Source: Cytophagaceae bacterium
GTDB lineage: Bacteria > Bacteroidota > Bacteroidia > Cytophagales > Spirosomataceae
Assembly: GCA_027491315.1 (NCBI GenBank)
Contig: JAIXWL010000017.1
Location: 62,001 to 126,000, forward strand
Direction: 5' to 3'
DNA length: 64,000 nucleotides
Numbering within the stretch: the stretch's first letter is position 1; every line of letters starts with the position of its first letter. The notes beneath the pieces are model-generated. The model did not search any database. It saw only the letters and a list, made by a program, of their open reading frames with translations, and was not told the DNA's origin. A program made the translations under genes and the position numbers. This document shows, one piece after another, positions 1 to 8,024 of the stretch.

Positions 1-1127
1 TTAAAAATGACTTCCAAACGTTCTAGTTGTCGGGATGATTCCGAACAAATGATGTTTTGATAGCCTTGGGTTTGATTGTCGAGCAATGCTCCCGCTAAGC
101 GTTCAAAATCTTTATGAAAAGCTCCCGGGTTTTTAGAAGCATAGGTGATAGTTTCCACATTTTTTAAATGATTTCTTTTTCCGTATTCGACTTGCGTAAA
201 CTGATTAAGGGATTTTAAAAAATCCTTTTTGTTTTCCCAGCGTTCTGTTGGGTCAGAAATGATTTGAATGTCACTTCCCCTGCTTTTCAGTTCTTCGAAA
301 GCAGCATTCGTTTTTTGGAAATAGTTCTGTATAATTTCTAGAAGCATTTCCTGATCATTCATCCAAATGATGCTATTTTCTGGGAAGAAACTTAGAAAGC
401 TTTCTCGACTTTCCTGAATGAGCTTCGTTTGTACATCGGGAATGAGATGCATGGCAGAAACTGACTGAATGGAAAGTTGGGTTTCTGGATGAAAGGTTCG
501 TATACTATCTACTTCATTTCCAAAGAAATCCAATCGATATGGGAATTCTGTGGCATAAGAAAACACATCCAAAATGCCGCCACGAACGGAGTATTGTCCA
601 GCTTCATAAACGAAATCAGTTCGCTCAAAGTCGTACTCATTGAGCGTTTCCGCCACAAAATTGGGATCTATTTTGTCTCCAACTCGGATAGAAAGCGTAT
701 TTTTTACTAGCGATTTTCGATTAATTACTTTTTCGCTTAATGCTTCAGGATAGGTGACAATAAAGGTGTCTTTATGGGATAAATTACTGAGCACATTGAG
801 CACTTCAGCCCGCATCAAAACATTGGCATTGTCTATTTCTTCCCATTCATAGGGCTTTTTGTGGGACATTGGAAATAGCAAGACTTCAGCATCTGCCATC
901 AAGGCTTGTAAGTCATTGAGCAAATAATGTGCTTCTTCCTTTTCTTCGCAAATCAGCAAATAGGGTCTTTTCTCTTGCTTGGAGGCCGCCATCAGGATGG
1001 CGTCCAATGAGCCTGATAAGCCTTTTATATGAAATTTGCTCCCTTTAGGGGCATAGTGGATTTGCGAGGAAAGAGTTTGAATAATTCCATCTTGCTGGTA
1101 GTGGGCAATAAAATCTTTTACAATCAT
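1..1127 (-). CDS. mfd: Transcription-repair coupling factor Mfd, N-terminal part (cut by window edge)
   Basis: About 375 codons of the N-terminus read leftward off the window edge without a stop. I translated it by hand from the ATG at 1127 (MIVKDFIAHYQQ). The segment near 545-610 reads YEAGQYSVRGGILDVFSY, the signature of the UvrB-like N-terminal module shared by Mfd and UvrB, and PMSHKKPYEW lies upstream of it. Mfd removes RNA polymerase stalled at DNA lesions and recruits UvrA; the RecG-like translocase motor would lie outside the window. UvrB itself is less likely because no Walker A motif occurs near the N-terminus, as expected for the degenerate Mfd module. It is transcribed divergently from the TPP-riboswitch gene. 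Confidence 0.92.
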   Translation of the reverse strand, partial: MIVKDFIAHYQQDGIIQTLSSQIHYAPKGSKFHIKGLSGSLDAILMAASKQEKRPYLLICEEKEEAHYLLNDLQALMADAEVLLFPMSHKKPYEWEEIDNANVLMRAEVLNVLSNLSHKDTFIVTYPEALSEKVINRKSLVKNTLSIRVGDKIDPNFVAETLNEYDFERTDFVYEAGQYSVRGGILDVFSYATEFPYRLDFFGNEVDSIRTFHPETQLSIQSVSAMHLIPDVQTKLIQESRESFLSFFPENSIIWMNDQEMLLEIIQNYFQKTNAAFEELKSRGSDIQIISDPTERWENKKDFLKSLNQFTQVEYGKRNHLKNVETITYASKNPGAFHKDFERLAGALLDNQTQGYQNIICSESSRQLERLEVIF

Positions 1128-1165
1128 AATCTACCGAATCAGGGCAGCCAATTTTTTCTTAGGGC

Positions 1166-1194
1166 TTGCAAAGGTAGGAATTTTTGTATCTTTG
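1166..1194 (+). promoter_or_regulatory. Promoter of the TPP-riboswitch transcript
   Basis: TTG at 1166-1168, an 18-nt spacer and TATCTTTG at 1187-1194 match the Bacteroidota -33/-7 promoter. The expected transcription start lies about 7 nt downstream, which is exactly where the riboswitch P1 stem begins (1202). It overlaps the divergent mfd -7 box. Confidence 0.65.
1169..1176 (-). promoter_or_regulatory. Probable -7 promoter element of mfd
   Basis: The minus strand reads TACCTTTG, a full match to the Bacteroidota -7 consensus TAnnTTTG, about 42 nt upstream of the mfd ATG. I see no good -33 TTG at the usual distance, so the call rests on the -7 box and its position. Confidence 0.5.
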
Positions 1195-1201
1195 TGCATC
1201 C

Positions 1202-1282
1202 ACAAAAAGGGGTGCCCAAATATTTGGGCTGAGATTATACCCATTGAACCTGATACGGTTAGTACCGTCGAAGGGATTTTGT
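1202..1282 (+). ncRNA. TPP riboswitch (THI element)
   Basis: The conserved TPP aptamer cores are present in order: GGGGTGCC, GGGCTGAGA, CCCATTGAACCTGAT, GGTTAGTACCG and CGAAGGGA. P1 can close by pairing ACAAAA (1202-1207) with TTTTGT (1277-1282). The aptamer senses thiamine pyrophosphate and shuts expression down when it is abundant. Downstream, GAGTTTT/AAAACTC (1284-1290/1299-1305) and ACAGG/CCTGT (1345-1349/1364-1368) can form hairpins; the latter ends 17 nt before the ATG. No U-tract terminator is obvious, so control may be translational, but I cannot decide the switching fold by eye. Confidence 0.95.
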
Positions 1283-1385
1283 AGAGTTTTTAGCGCTGAA
1301 AACTCAAAAAAATCATCGATGTAAGGGTTAGCATGTTAAATCAGACAGGATTTGACTCCTTTACCTGTTGTTAAACTTTTCAAAA

Positions 1386-3836
1386 ATGAAAAAGATAACG
1401 ACAACATTTATTTTAATAGTAATGATTGCTTTGATGGCTGCGCCTGTTTGGGCACAGAAAACCTTTCGATGGGAAGGGACGGTGGTAGACCAAGAAAATG
1501 CTCAGGCACTTTGGGGGGCTAGTATTCAATTAAAGGATAGTCAACGAGGTACAGTTACCGACCGCAAGGGACATTTTGTGTTGACTAGTACTCAACCCTC
1601 AATCAGTATTTCGATTCATTTTGTTGGATATGAAACTCAGATTAAGGAATTGAAATCTTCGGACAAATCCATATCCATTCAACTGAAAAAATCATCTTTC
1701 TTAAATGATGAAGTGGTGGTCAAGGCTACACGTGCTGATGAAAATTCAGCCATGGCCTATACCAATGTTGGGGCGAAGGAATTGGCAAAGTCAAATTTGG
1801 GCCAAGATATGCCAGTTTTGCTCAATTTTACGCCATCCATTGTGACAACTTCCGATGCTGGGGCTGGAGTTGGCTATACAGGGATTCGTATCCGTGGTTC
1901 TGATGCCACACGTGTCAATGTGACCATTAACGGGATTCCAGTCAACGATTCAGAATCACAAGGAACCTATTGGGTAAATATGCCAGATTTTGCAAGTTCG
2001 GTAGCTTCTGTTCAAATTCAGCGGGGTGTAGGAACATCTACGAACGGTGCAGGAGCCTTTGGTGGATCTGTGAATATGCAAACGAATACCTTTGAAAAAG
2101 ATCCCTATGCCGAATTGAATGTTTCTGGTGGATCTTTTGGGTCCTTAAAATCTACCTTGAAACTTGGAACAGGTTTAATGGGTGGGAAATGGACCATAGA
2201 TGGCCGATTATCTCGTGTGGTTTCAGATGGTTATATTGATCGCTCTTTTTCCAATTTGCAATCAGCCTATTTGTCGGCCGCCTATTTTGGGAAGAAATCC
2301 TTTTTCCGATTGAATTATTTTATTGGAAAGGAAAAGACCTTTCAATCTTGGTATGGAACTCCTGAAAGTCGGGTAAATAACGATGTTTTGGGAATGAAAG
2401 CTTACATCGAGCGAAATTGGCTGAGTGAAGCGGATGCTAAGAATTTGTTGGAAAGCGGTAGGACTTATAATTACTATACGTATCCTAATCAAACGGATAA
2501 TTATGCGCAAGATCATTATCAATTCTTGACGCACCATAGCCTTGGGACATATTGGAATTTAGATTTAAATGCACATTACACTTATGGTAGAGGATACTAT
2601 GAGGAATTCAAGGCTGATGCTGAATTATCCAAGTATGGTTTAGCACCCATCAATTTGGGTTCAGTTTTGCTTACAGGTACCAATTTAGTGCGAAGAAAAT
2701 GGCTGGATAATGATTTTTATGGTAGCACATTTGCTTTAAATTATGATGCCAATCAAGGCTTTAAAATTACTTTGGGAGGGGCATGGAGCCGTTATTTGGG
2801 TCGTCACTTTGGGGAAGTTGTTGCTGGAGATAAATTGCCAAGTTCTTATCTAGGTCATCGATGGTATCAAAGTCGATCACAGAAAACGGATTTGAATATG
2901 TTTGTTAAAATAAATTATGCTTTGGCGGATAAATGGCAAAGTTATCTCGACTTGCAGTATCGTACGGTAGGTTATAAAATGCAGGGTACAGCAGATAAAA
3001 TGCAAGATATATCTCAAATTTGGACCTATAATTTCTTTAATCCTAAATTGGGTTTGACTCATCAATTATCTGAATCGAATAAAATTTATGCGTCGATGGC
3101 CGTGGGAAATAAAGAGCCAAGTAGGCAAGATTTTATTGATAATCCGGGAACAACCCCTCGTTCCGAGTTTTTGACAGATTATGAACTTGGATTTGAACGA
3201 GTGGCCTCTAATTATTCCTTTCAATTAAATGCATACCGAATGCAATATCGAGATCAATTGGTCTTGACAGGTGCGGTGAATAGCGTAGGTGAGGCCATAA
3301 GGACGAACGTACCTGAAAGTTATCGCATGGGAATTGAAGCAAGTTTGAATTACCGATTATCCCGTCATTTTAATTGGCAAGCAAATTTAACCTTGAGTAA
3401 GAATAAGGTATTGAATTTTGTAGAAAGCATTCCTGATTATGATACCTATGGGGTTAAATTGGTCAATCATGGTACCACTGATATTGCTTATTCTCCTTCG
3501 ACTATTGCTGGGAGTCAACTGACTTATACTTGGAAAGGCCTAGAGACGTCCTTATTGACCAAGTATGTGGGTCAGCAATTTTTGGACAATACATCAGATG
3601 AGCAAAGAAAATTAAAAGCGTATTGGACACAGGATATTCGCTTAACTTATCCAATAAAGACTGCTTGGGCCAAGCATTTACAAGTTAGTTTGTTGTTAAA
3701 CAATGTCGCCAACACCCTCTATTCATCCAATGGCTATACCTATAGCTATGTGTATGAACAAAAAGTAGTTACTGAAAATTTCCAATATCCTCAGGCGGGA
3801 TTTAACTTTTTACTAGGTTTATCCCTTCGCTTGTAG
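1386..3836 (+). CDS. TonB-dependent outer membrane receptor, riboswitch-controlled (probable thiamine-related uptake)
   Basis: An 816-residue outer membrane receptor. The ATG at 1386 is preferred over an upstream in-frame TTG (1368) because it gives a clean signal peptide (MKKITTTFILIVM...AQ, cut near residue 24). Domains in order: carboxypeptidase-regulatory-like beta-sandwich (about 27-105, ending in the HFVGYET motif), TonB plug (about 130-235, with GIRIRGSDATRVNV and GAGAFGGSVNM), then a 22-strand barrel to the C-terminus. The TPP riboswitch in its leader implies import of thiamine or a precursor across the outer membrane; THI-regulated receptors of this kind are known in Bacteroidota. 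No thiamine inner-membrane transporter or kinase follows, so the partner must be elsewhere. A terminator hairpin closes the unit. Confidence 0.88.
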   Translation: MKKITTTFILIVMIALMAAPVWAQKTFRWEGTVVDQENAQALWGASIQLKDSQRGTVTDRKGHFVLTSTQPSISISIHFVGYETQIKELKSSDKSISIQLKKSSFLNDEVVVKATRADENSAMAYTNVGAKELAKSNLGQDMPVLLNFTPSIVTTSDAGAGVGYTGIRIRGSDATRVNVTINGIPVNDSESQGTYWVNMPDFASSVASVQIQRGVGTSTNGAGAFGGSVNMQTNTFEKDPYAELNVSGGSFGSLKSTLKLGTGLMGGKWTIDGRLSRVVSDGYIDRSFSNLQSAYLSAAYFGKKSFFRLNYFIGKEKTFQSWYGTPESRVNNDVLGMKAYIERNWLSEADAKNLLESGRTYNYYTYPNQTDNYAQDHYQFLTHHSLGTYWNLDLNAHYTYGRGYYEEFKADAELSKYGLAPINLGSVLLTGTNLVRRKWLDNDFYGSTFALNYDANQGFKITLGGAWSRYLGRHFGEVVAGDKLPSSYLGHRWYQSRSQKTDLNMFVKINYALADKWQSYLDLQYRTVGYKMQGTADKMQDISQIWTYNFFNPKLGLTHQLSESNKIYASMAVGNKEPSRQDFIDNPGTTPRSEFLTDYELGFERVASNYSFQLNAYRMQYRDQLVLTGAVNSVGEAIRTNVPESYRMGIEASLNYRLSRHFNWQANLTLSKNKVLNFVESIPDYDTYGVKLVNHGTTDIAYSPSTIAGSQLTYTWKGLETSLLTKYVGQQFLDNTSDEQRKLKAYWTQDIRLTYPIKTAWAKHLQVSLLLNNVANTLYSSNGYTYSYVYEQKVVTENFQYPQAGFNFLLGLSLRL

Positions 3837-3850
3837 AAATATGAAATAAA

Positions 3851-3884
3851 AAATCCCCTGTTGATTTGAACAGGGGATTTTTTT
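3851..3884. terminator. Bidirectional rho-independent terminator
   Basis: Perfect 12-bp arms AAATCCCCTGTT / AACAGGGGATTT around a 6-nt loop, flanked by T-runs on the plus strand and A-runs on the left, between two converging genes. It can serve both the TonB receptor and the glycosyltransferase. Confidence 0.85.
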
Positions 3885-3898
3885 GAATTTAAAAGAAT

Positions 3899-4639
3899 TT
3901 ATTTCCCCATTAATTCCCAAGTCCAACCCATTTTGGCTAGTCGGTAACGTAAGGAATACCATAAAACGCCAAATCCATAGATGGAGCTGCGTTTGAAATT
4001 GATGGACGAGGCCTCTTCAAAATATTTGGTAGGGCAAGTAACTTCTCCAACTTCAAAGTTTTTCCAAAATAATTGAAGTACCATTTGATTGTCAAAGATG
4101 AAATCATCGTCGCATTCATGAAAGGCAACTGCTTCAAGTGCTTCTCTGGAAAAAGCACGATATCCGGTATGGTATTCAGAAAGTTTTTGGCCGATAAGTA
4201 TATTTTGATACAGGGTTAAAATACGATTGGCGATGTATTTGTAAATGGGCATTCCTCCTTTTAAAGCCCCTTTGCCTAAAATTCTAGAAGCAAAAACTAC
4301 GGGGTAAAGACCATTTCCAATGATACTAATCATGGCTTTCAAAAGCAAGGGAGTATACTGGTAATCCGGGTGTAACATAATCACAATGTCCCCTTGAAGC
4401 TCCAACGCTTTCGTATAGCAGGTTTTTTGATTTCCACCGTATCCTTTGTTTTTATCATGACGAATCACATGTTGGATACCGATTTGTTTCGCTACCTCCA
4501 CGGTATTGTCTGGACTATGGTCATCGACTAAAATGACTTCATCCACCCAATCGTGCGGAATTTCGTTATACGTTTTTTCGAGTGTGAGTGCGGCTTTATA
4601 GGCAGGCATCACAACAATTACCTTTTTCCCTTCGTACAT
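3899..4639 (-). CDS. Family 2 glycosyltransferase (dolichyl-phosphate-mannose-synthase-like)
   Basis: A 246-residue GT-A fold glycosyltransferase that transfers a sugar from a nucleotide donor to a lipid or glycan acceptor at the cytoplasmic membrane face. Seen: VIVVMPAYKAALTL at the N-terminus, the nucleotide-binding VDDHSPDNT (acidic pair 39-40), KGYGGNQ (65-70) and the metal-binding region HPDYQY (90-95), then the acceptor-side EYHTGYRAFS. This is the order found in DPM1-like GT2 enzymes. It lacks the C-terminal membrane helices of polyprenyl-phosphate glycosyltransferases of the GtrB type, so the acceptor is not predictable. It is divergent from terC with only 55 nt between, and ends at a shared terminator. 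Confidence 0.85.
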   Translation of the reverse strand: MYEGKKVIVVMPAYKAALTLEKTYNEIPHDWVDEVILVDDHSPDNTVEVAKQIGIQHVIRHDKNKGYGGNQKTCYTKALELQGDIVIMLHPDYQYTPLLLKAMISIIGNGLYPVVFASRILGKGALKGGMPIYKYIANRILTLYQNILIGQKLSEYHTGYRAFSREALEAVAFHECDDDFIFDNQMVLQLFWKNFEVGEVTCPTKYFEEASSINFKRSSIYGFGVLWYSLRYRLAKMGWTWELMGK

Positions 4640-4694
4640 AAAATGTGTGCCAAAGATTTACGAACTTTGGGCTTTGATGCAAAATTAGATATTT

Positions 4695-5738
4695 ATGAGC
4701 GAAACTTTGTTTTTTATTCTGTTTTCACTGGGAGTCCTGGCCGTGATGTTGGTTGATTTAGGTGTTTTTAAGACGGGCCCGCAGTCTGAAGTGACTTTTC
4801 GGGAGGCAGGATTTTGGAGTGGTGCATGGGTCGCGTTAGCTTTATTATTTTATCTTTTTTTGAGGTTCAATGGTGGGATGGTGCATGGTATACATGATAT
4901 CCCTAGCTTACAAGTAGTGCAAGGATTATATGCCAAGCAGATCGACCTAGGGTCAGGGTTATATTTGGATCAACTAGCTGTATTTCAGGAAAATATGTCC
5001 TTGGAATTCATAACAGGTTACCTGGTAGAATATTCATTATCCGCTGATAATGTGTTTGTTTTCATTCTTATATTTAATTCATTCGGTGTTCAAAAACGCT
5101 ACTATAAAAAGATTTTAGTTTGGGGAGTGCTAGGAGCGATTGTATTACGACTCATTTTTATCTTTTTAGGAGCAGCACTTTTACAAAAGTTTGATTGGAT
5201 TATTTATTTGTTTGGGGCCTTTTTAGTGTACACAGGTATAAGTATAATAGTTAAAAAGGAAAGCGAGGAAGAGATGGTGCCTGGACATCATCCTGTGGTG
5301 AAAATATTGTCTAAGTACTTTAATGTGTACAAAAGGAATGTGATTGGTCGTTTTTTCGTAAGAATGAAAACGGGCAAATTGTATATTACCCCGATTTTTG
5401 TGGTTGTTGTAGTGATCGCATTTACAGATATTTTATTTGCTGTCGATTCCATTCCAGCTATATTTTCTATCTCCAAAGACCCATACATCGTTTTCTTTTC
5501 CAATGTATTTGCCGTGATGGGTTTACGTTCACTGTTTTTCTTCCTGTCTAACCTAATGGGACTTTTCCGCTTTTTACCCATGGGCTTGGGTGTACTATTA
5601 AGTTTTGTTGGAATAAAAATGCTGGCACATCATTATTTGGAGCAAATAGGTTTTGGAACTTTGGCCTCCCTTGGGGTGATTATTGGAATTTTGACTGTGA
5701 GCATCGTGTTAAGCATGCTTTTCCCCGAAAAAAAATAA
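4695..5738 (+). CDS. TerC/Alx family membrane protein (probable metal ion exporter)
   Basis: A 347-residue polytopic inner-membrane protein of the TerC family, whose better-known members (Alx, MeeF/MeeY type) export manganese and help metallate secreted proteins. Seen: eight or so hydrophobic segments and the conserved intramembrane acidic motifs VDLGVF near the N-terminus, EYSLSADNVFVF (about 112-122) and TDILFAVDSIPAIF (about 244-257). The length is typical. No tellurite genes are nearby, so the old tellurium-resistance name should not be read literally. The start codon lies 55 nt from the divergent glycosyltransferase; I saw no yybP-ykoY-type riboswitch in that short gap. Confidence 0.85.
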   Translation: MSETLFFILFSLGVLAVMLVDLGVFKTGPQSEVTFREAGFWSGAWVALALLFYLFLRFNGGMVHGIHDIPSLQVVQGLYAKQIDLGSGLYLDQLAVFQENMSLEFITGYLVEYSLSADNVFVFILIFNSFGVQKRYYKKILVWGVLGAIVLRLIFIFLGAALLQKFDWIIYLFGAFLVYTGISIIVKKESEEEMVPGHHPVVKILSKYFNVYKRNVIGRFFVRMKTGKLYITPIFVVVVVIAFTDILFAVDSIPAIFSISKDPYIVFFSNVFAVMGLRSLFFFLSNLMGLFRFLPMGLGVLLSFVGIKMLAHHYLEQIGFGTLASLGVIIGILTVSIVLSMLFPEKK

Positions 5739-5795
5739 TCAGTTTTTTATCAGGTATTTGGTGGGGAATTTGAGGGAAAATGGCTTTTTTTGCCC

Positions 5796-5828
5796 AACGC
5801 TGGCAAGGTTTTAAACCTTGACAGCGTT
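5796..5828. repeat. 33-bp palindromic repeat, copy 1 (one mismatch)
   Basis: Arms AACGCTGGCAAGGTTT and AAACCTTGACAGCGTT (16 bp each, one mismatch) surround a single central T. It sits between converging terC and the AraC regulator. The same 16-mer occurs at 25055-25087 with the arms in inside-out order. It may form a strong RNA hairpin and help end transcription, although no long T-tract follows on either strand. Confidence 0.85.
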
Positions 5829-5840
5829 AAAATTTTGCCT

Positions 5841-6728
5841 TTACTGGTGCCACTCCAGAGTCAATTTTCGATATTGTAATGGAGGCATTTTCATCCAATG
5901 CTTGAATTGTTTGTTGAAGTGAGATAGATTCCCAAATCCACTTTCAAAGCAAATCTCAATCATGGGTTTTGAGGTGCTTCGAAGTAATTGACAAGCATGT
6001 TTGATTCTGAATTCGGTGACTAATTCAACAAATGTTTTTTGGGTTACTTTTTTGAAATAGCGACAAAATGCGGTTTCAGTCATGTTGGCTAAATGCGCCA
6101 CTTCATCTAAATGTACCTCATGGGTATAATTGGCAATTACATAAGCATACACTCGATTAATTCTTTCTAGATCTACCGTCGATAAGGTATAATTACTTTC
6201 GCTGGATTCTATGGGTTGAAGATCTGCCGTTTGGGTACTTAATATATGTAGTATTTGTAAGAAATTTAATAATCGTGGAAAAGGAGCTAGTTCTTTCAAT
6301 AAGAGCATTTCTCGAGCAATCTTTTCTTGAGTGCTGCCTTGAATGGAAAAGCCCAATTTTGCTCTTTCTAGTAAAGATTTGATGGCCATGCTTTCCTTTT
6401 TATTCAAAAAGGTCTCACCCAGGAAATCTGCGGAAAAGTGAATGACCAGGGCTTGTGCTGCATCTGGATCAAAATCTTCTGTTAGCCAATCTTTGCGGTG
6501 ATTTTGCCAGCAATGGGGTAAATTGGAGCCCAACAGCACCAAATCTCCCGCGCTAAAATCACTGATCTGATTTCCGATAAAGCGCTTTCCTTCTCCGGCA
6601 ATAATTAATGTTAACTCCAATTCTGGGTGGAAATGATAAGGGGCATCAAATCGAGCTTGTTTAACTTCTTTTATCTCGAACGATAAATCTTCGGTACTCT
6701 TGGCCAAATGCTCCAAACTAGCTTTCAT
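5841..6728 (-). CDS. AraC-family transcriptional regulator with cupin sensor domain
   Basis: A 295-residue regulator. Residues about 25-75 form an AraC-type cupin (FHPELELTLII...GNQISDFSAGDLVLLGSNLPHCW), which would bind a small-molecule ligand. Residues about 190-290 carry the two helix-turn-helix motifs of AraC proteins (LDEVAHLANMTETAFCRYFKK; IEICFESGFGNLSHFNKQFK), of which the second is the family signature. It is divergent from the phytanoyl-CoA-dioxygenase-like gene at 6856 with a 127-nt shared control region, so that gene is its likely target. The ligand is unknown; in Bacteroidota such cupin-AraC proteins often respond to sugars or small acids. Confidence 0.9.
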   Translation of the reverse strand: MKASLEHLAKSTEDLSFEIKEVKQARFDAPYHFHPELELTLIIAGEGKRFIGNQISDFSAGDLVLLGSNLPHCWQNHRKDWLTEDFDPDAAQALVIHFSADFLGETFLNKKESMAIKSLLERAKLGFSIQGSTQEKIAREMLLLKELAPFPRLLNFLQILHILSTQTADLQPIESSESNYTLSTVDLERINRVYAYVIANYTHEVHLDEVAHLANMTETAFCRYFKKVTQKTFVELVTEFRIKHACQLLRSTSKPMIEICFESGFGNLSHFNKQFKHWMKMPPLQYRKLTLEWHQ

Positions 6729-6855
6729 CTTATTTGAAAATTATCAAAACTGGGATTGTATTTATTAAATTATGGTAAAATTGCATTATTTTTTACAAAT
6801 TTCATGGTAGAATGTGAGATTCTTTTTAGAGACCTTTGATCAAAAATTTAGCTAG

Positions 6856-7647
6856 ATGTTTAATCAAGCTTACTTACTGAAGAACACAGACAAAACCTAT
6901 TTTAATATGAATGGACACGTCTTTTTAGAAGACGTGTTGAGTAAAGATGATTTGCAACCCTATCGGGAGGCAATCAATCGCTGGGCTAAGGATTTTCGCG
7001 CTAAGCAAAAATCCTTAGCTGAACGCGATACCTACGGAAAAGCCTTTTTACAAATGATGAATTTGTGGGAAGAGGATGCCAAAATCAAAGAATTCACATT
7101 TGCCAAGCGATTTGCTAAGATAGCAGCGGAATTATTAGGAGTGGAGCATGTTCGCCTTTACCATGATCAAGCCTTGTTTAAAGAGCCTGGAGGAGGCCTA
7201 ACACCTTGGCATCAAGATCAATATTACTGGCCTTTAGATACCACCAATACGGTCACCATGTGGATGCCCCTAGTGGATATAGACGAGGATATGGGTATGC
7301 TTACTTTTGCTTCAGGGACTCAAAATGTCAATTTACCTTTAGTAAATATTTCCGATGAGTCGGAACAAATGATTAGCCAGTTTGTCAAAGAAAAGAATTA
7401 CCCCATTGTGGCTCAAAAAACCATGAAAGCGGGAGATGCAACTTTTCATAAAGGCTGGACTTTACATGCTGCTCCGGGAAATCATTCTAATACTATGCGC
7501 GAAGTAATGACCATCATTTACATGGATGCGAACGCTAAAATCATAGAGCCGCTGAATGACAATCAAGAAGCTGACCGCCAGCGTTGGTTACAAGGTTTAG
7601 CTCCTGGTCAACCTGCCGCCTCTCCCTTGAATCCTATATTAAGCTAG
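6856..7647 (+). CDS. Phytanoyl-CoA dioxygenase (PhyH) family Fe(II)/2-oxoglutarate oxygenase
   Basis: A 263-residue cytosolic oxygenase with a double-stranded beta-helix core. The iron triad is visible as WHQDQ (His119, Asp121) and the distal His204 in FHKGWTLHAAP, and Arg214 following it is placed to bind 2-oxoglutarate. These enzymes hydroxylate an unactivated carbon of their substrate while turning 2-oxoglutarate into succinate. The bacterial family covers many substrates (ectoine, phosphonates, small acids), so the specific reaction is not known. The divergent cupin-AraC gene probably controls it. A second, clearly different family member is at 48961-49788. Confidence 0.85.
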   Translation: MFNQAYLLKNTDKTYFNMNGHVFLEDVLSKDDLQPYREAINRWAKDFRAKQKSLAERDTYGKAFLQMMNLWEEDAKIKEFTFAKRFAKIAAELLGVEHVRLYHDQALFKEPGGGLTPWHQDQYYWPLDTTNTVTMWMPLVDIDEDMGMLTFASGTQNVNLPLVNISDESEQMISQFVKEKNYPIVAQKTMKAGDATFHKGWTLHAAPGNHSNTMREVMTIIYMDANAKIIEPLNDNQEADRQRWLQGLAPGQPAASPLNPILS

Positions 7648-7679
7648 GTAATTACTCTCTTCGATGTATTGGCCTTAGG

Positions 7680-7871
7680 TTACAATTTGGGACAATCGCA
7701 GCCTTTTTTCTTCTTTTTGAAAAGTCCCCAAAGGAACCCTTTCTTTTTGCGATATTTCGCCATTTTCTTTTGACTAGAAATGGAATAGCTCAATTCAGTT
7801 GAAGATTTAGCTGTGCTGCTATTAGCCGGAATGCTGAATGAAATCAAGCAAAGTAAAATCAAGTATTTCAT
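7680..7871 (-). CDS. Small lysine-rich exported protein, function unknown
   Basis: A 63-residue protein with a convincing signal peptide (MKYLILLCLISFSIPANS) followed by a short serine/threonine-rich linker and a very basic tail: KKMAKYRKKKGFLWGLFKKKKK, ending in CDCPKL. A plus-strand frame also runs across this stretch but has no recognisable features, and the signal peptide supports the minus strand. The alternation of basic runs with FLWGLF suggests binding to acidic polymers or membranes, as in cationic peptides; that is inference. The C-D-C pair could form a disulfide or bind metal. It stands alone, convergent with the PhyH-type gene. Confidence 0.6.
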   Translation of the reverse strand: MKYLILLCLISFSIPANSSTAKSSTELSYSISSQKKMAKYRKKKGFLWGLFKKKKKGCDCPKL

Positions 7872-8024
7872 GGCGTTATCGCTTTAAATAGTTTACAAAC
7901 ATAAGGTTTTTGACTGAAATCTCCCTCAGAGATCTTATTTCATTTTAAGTCATCCCATTTATTTTGAGATGCATGAAATAAATACCATACTTGTAAAAAA
8001 ATTGGCTCTCTAAACCTTCCAATT

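Noticed and set aside
7584-7802. 72-residue plus-strand ORF over the end of the PhyH-type gene
   Set aside because: It overlaps the oxygenase C-terminus and opposes the small exported protein, which has a real signal peptide.
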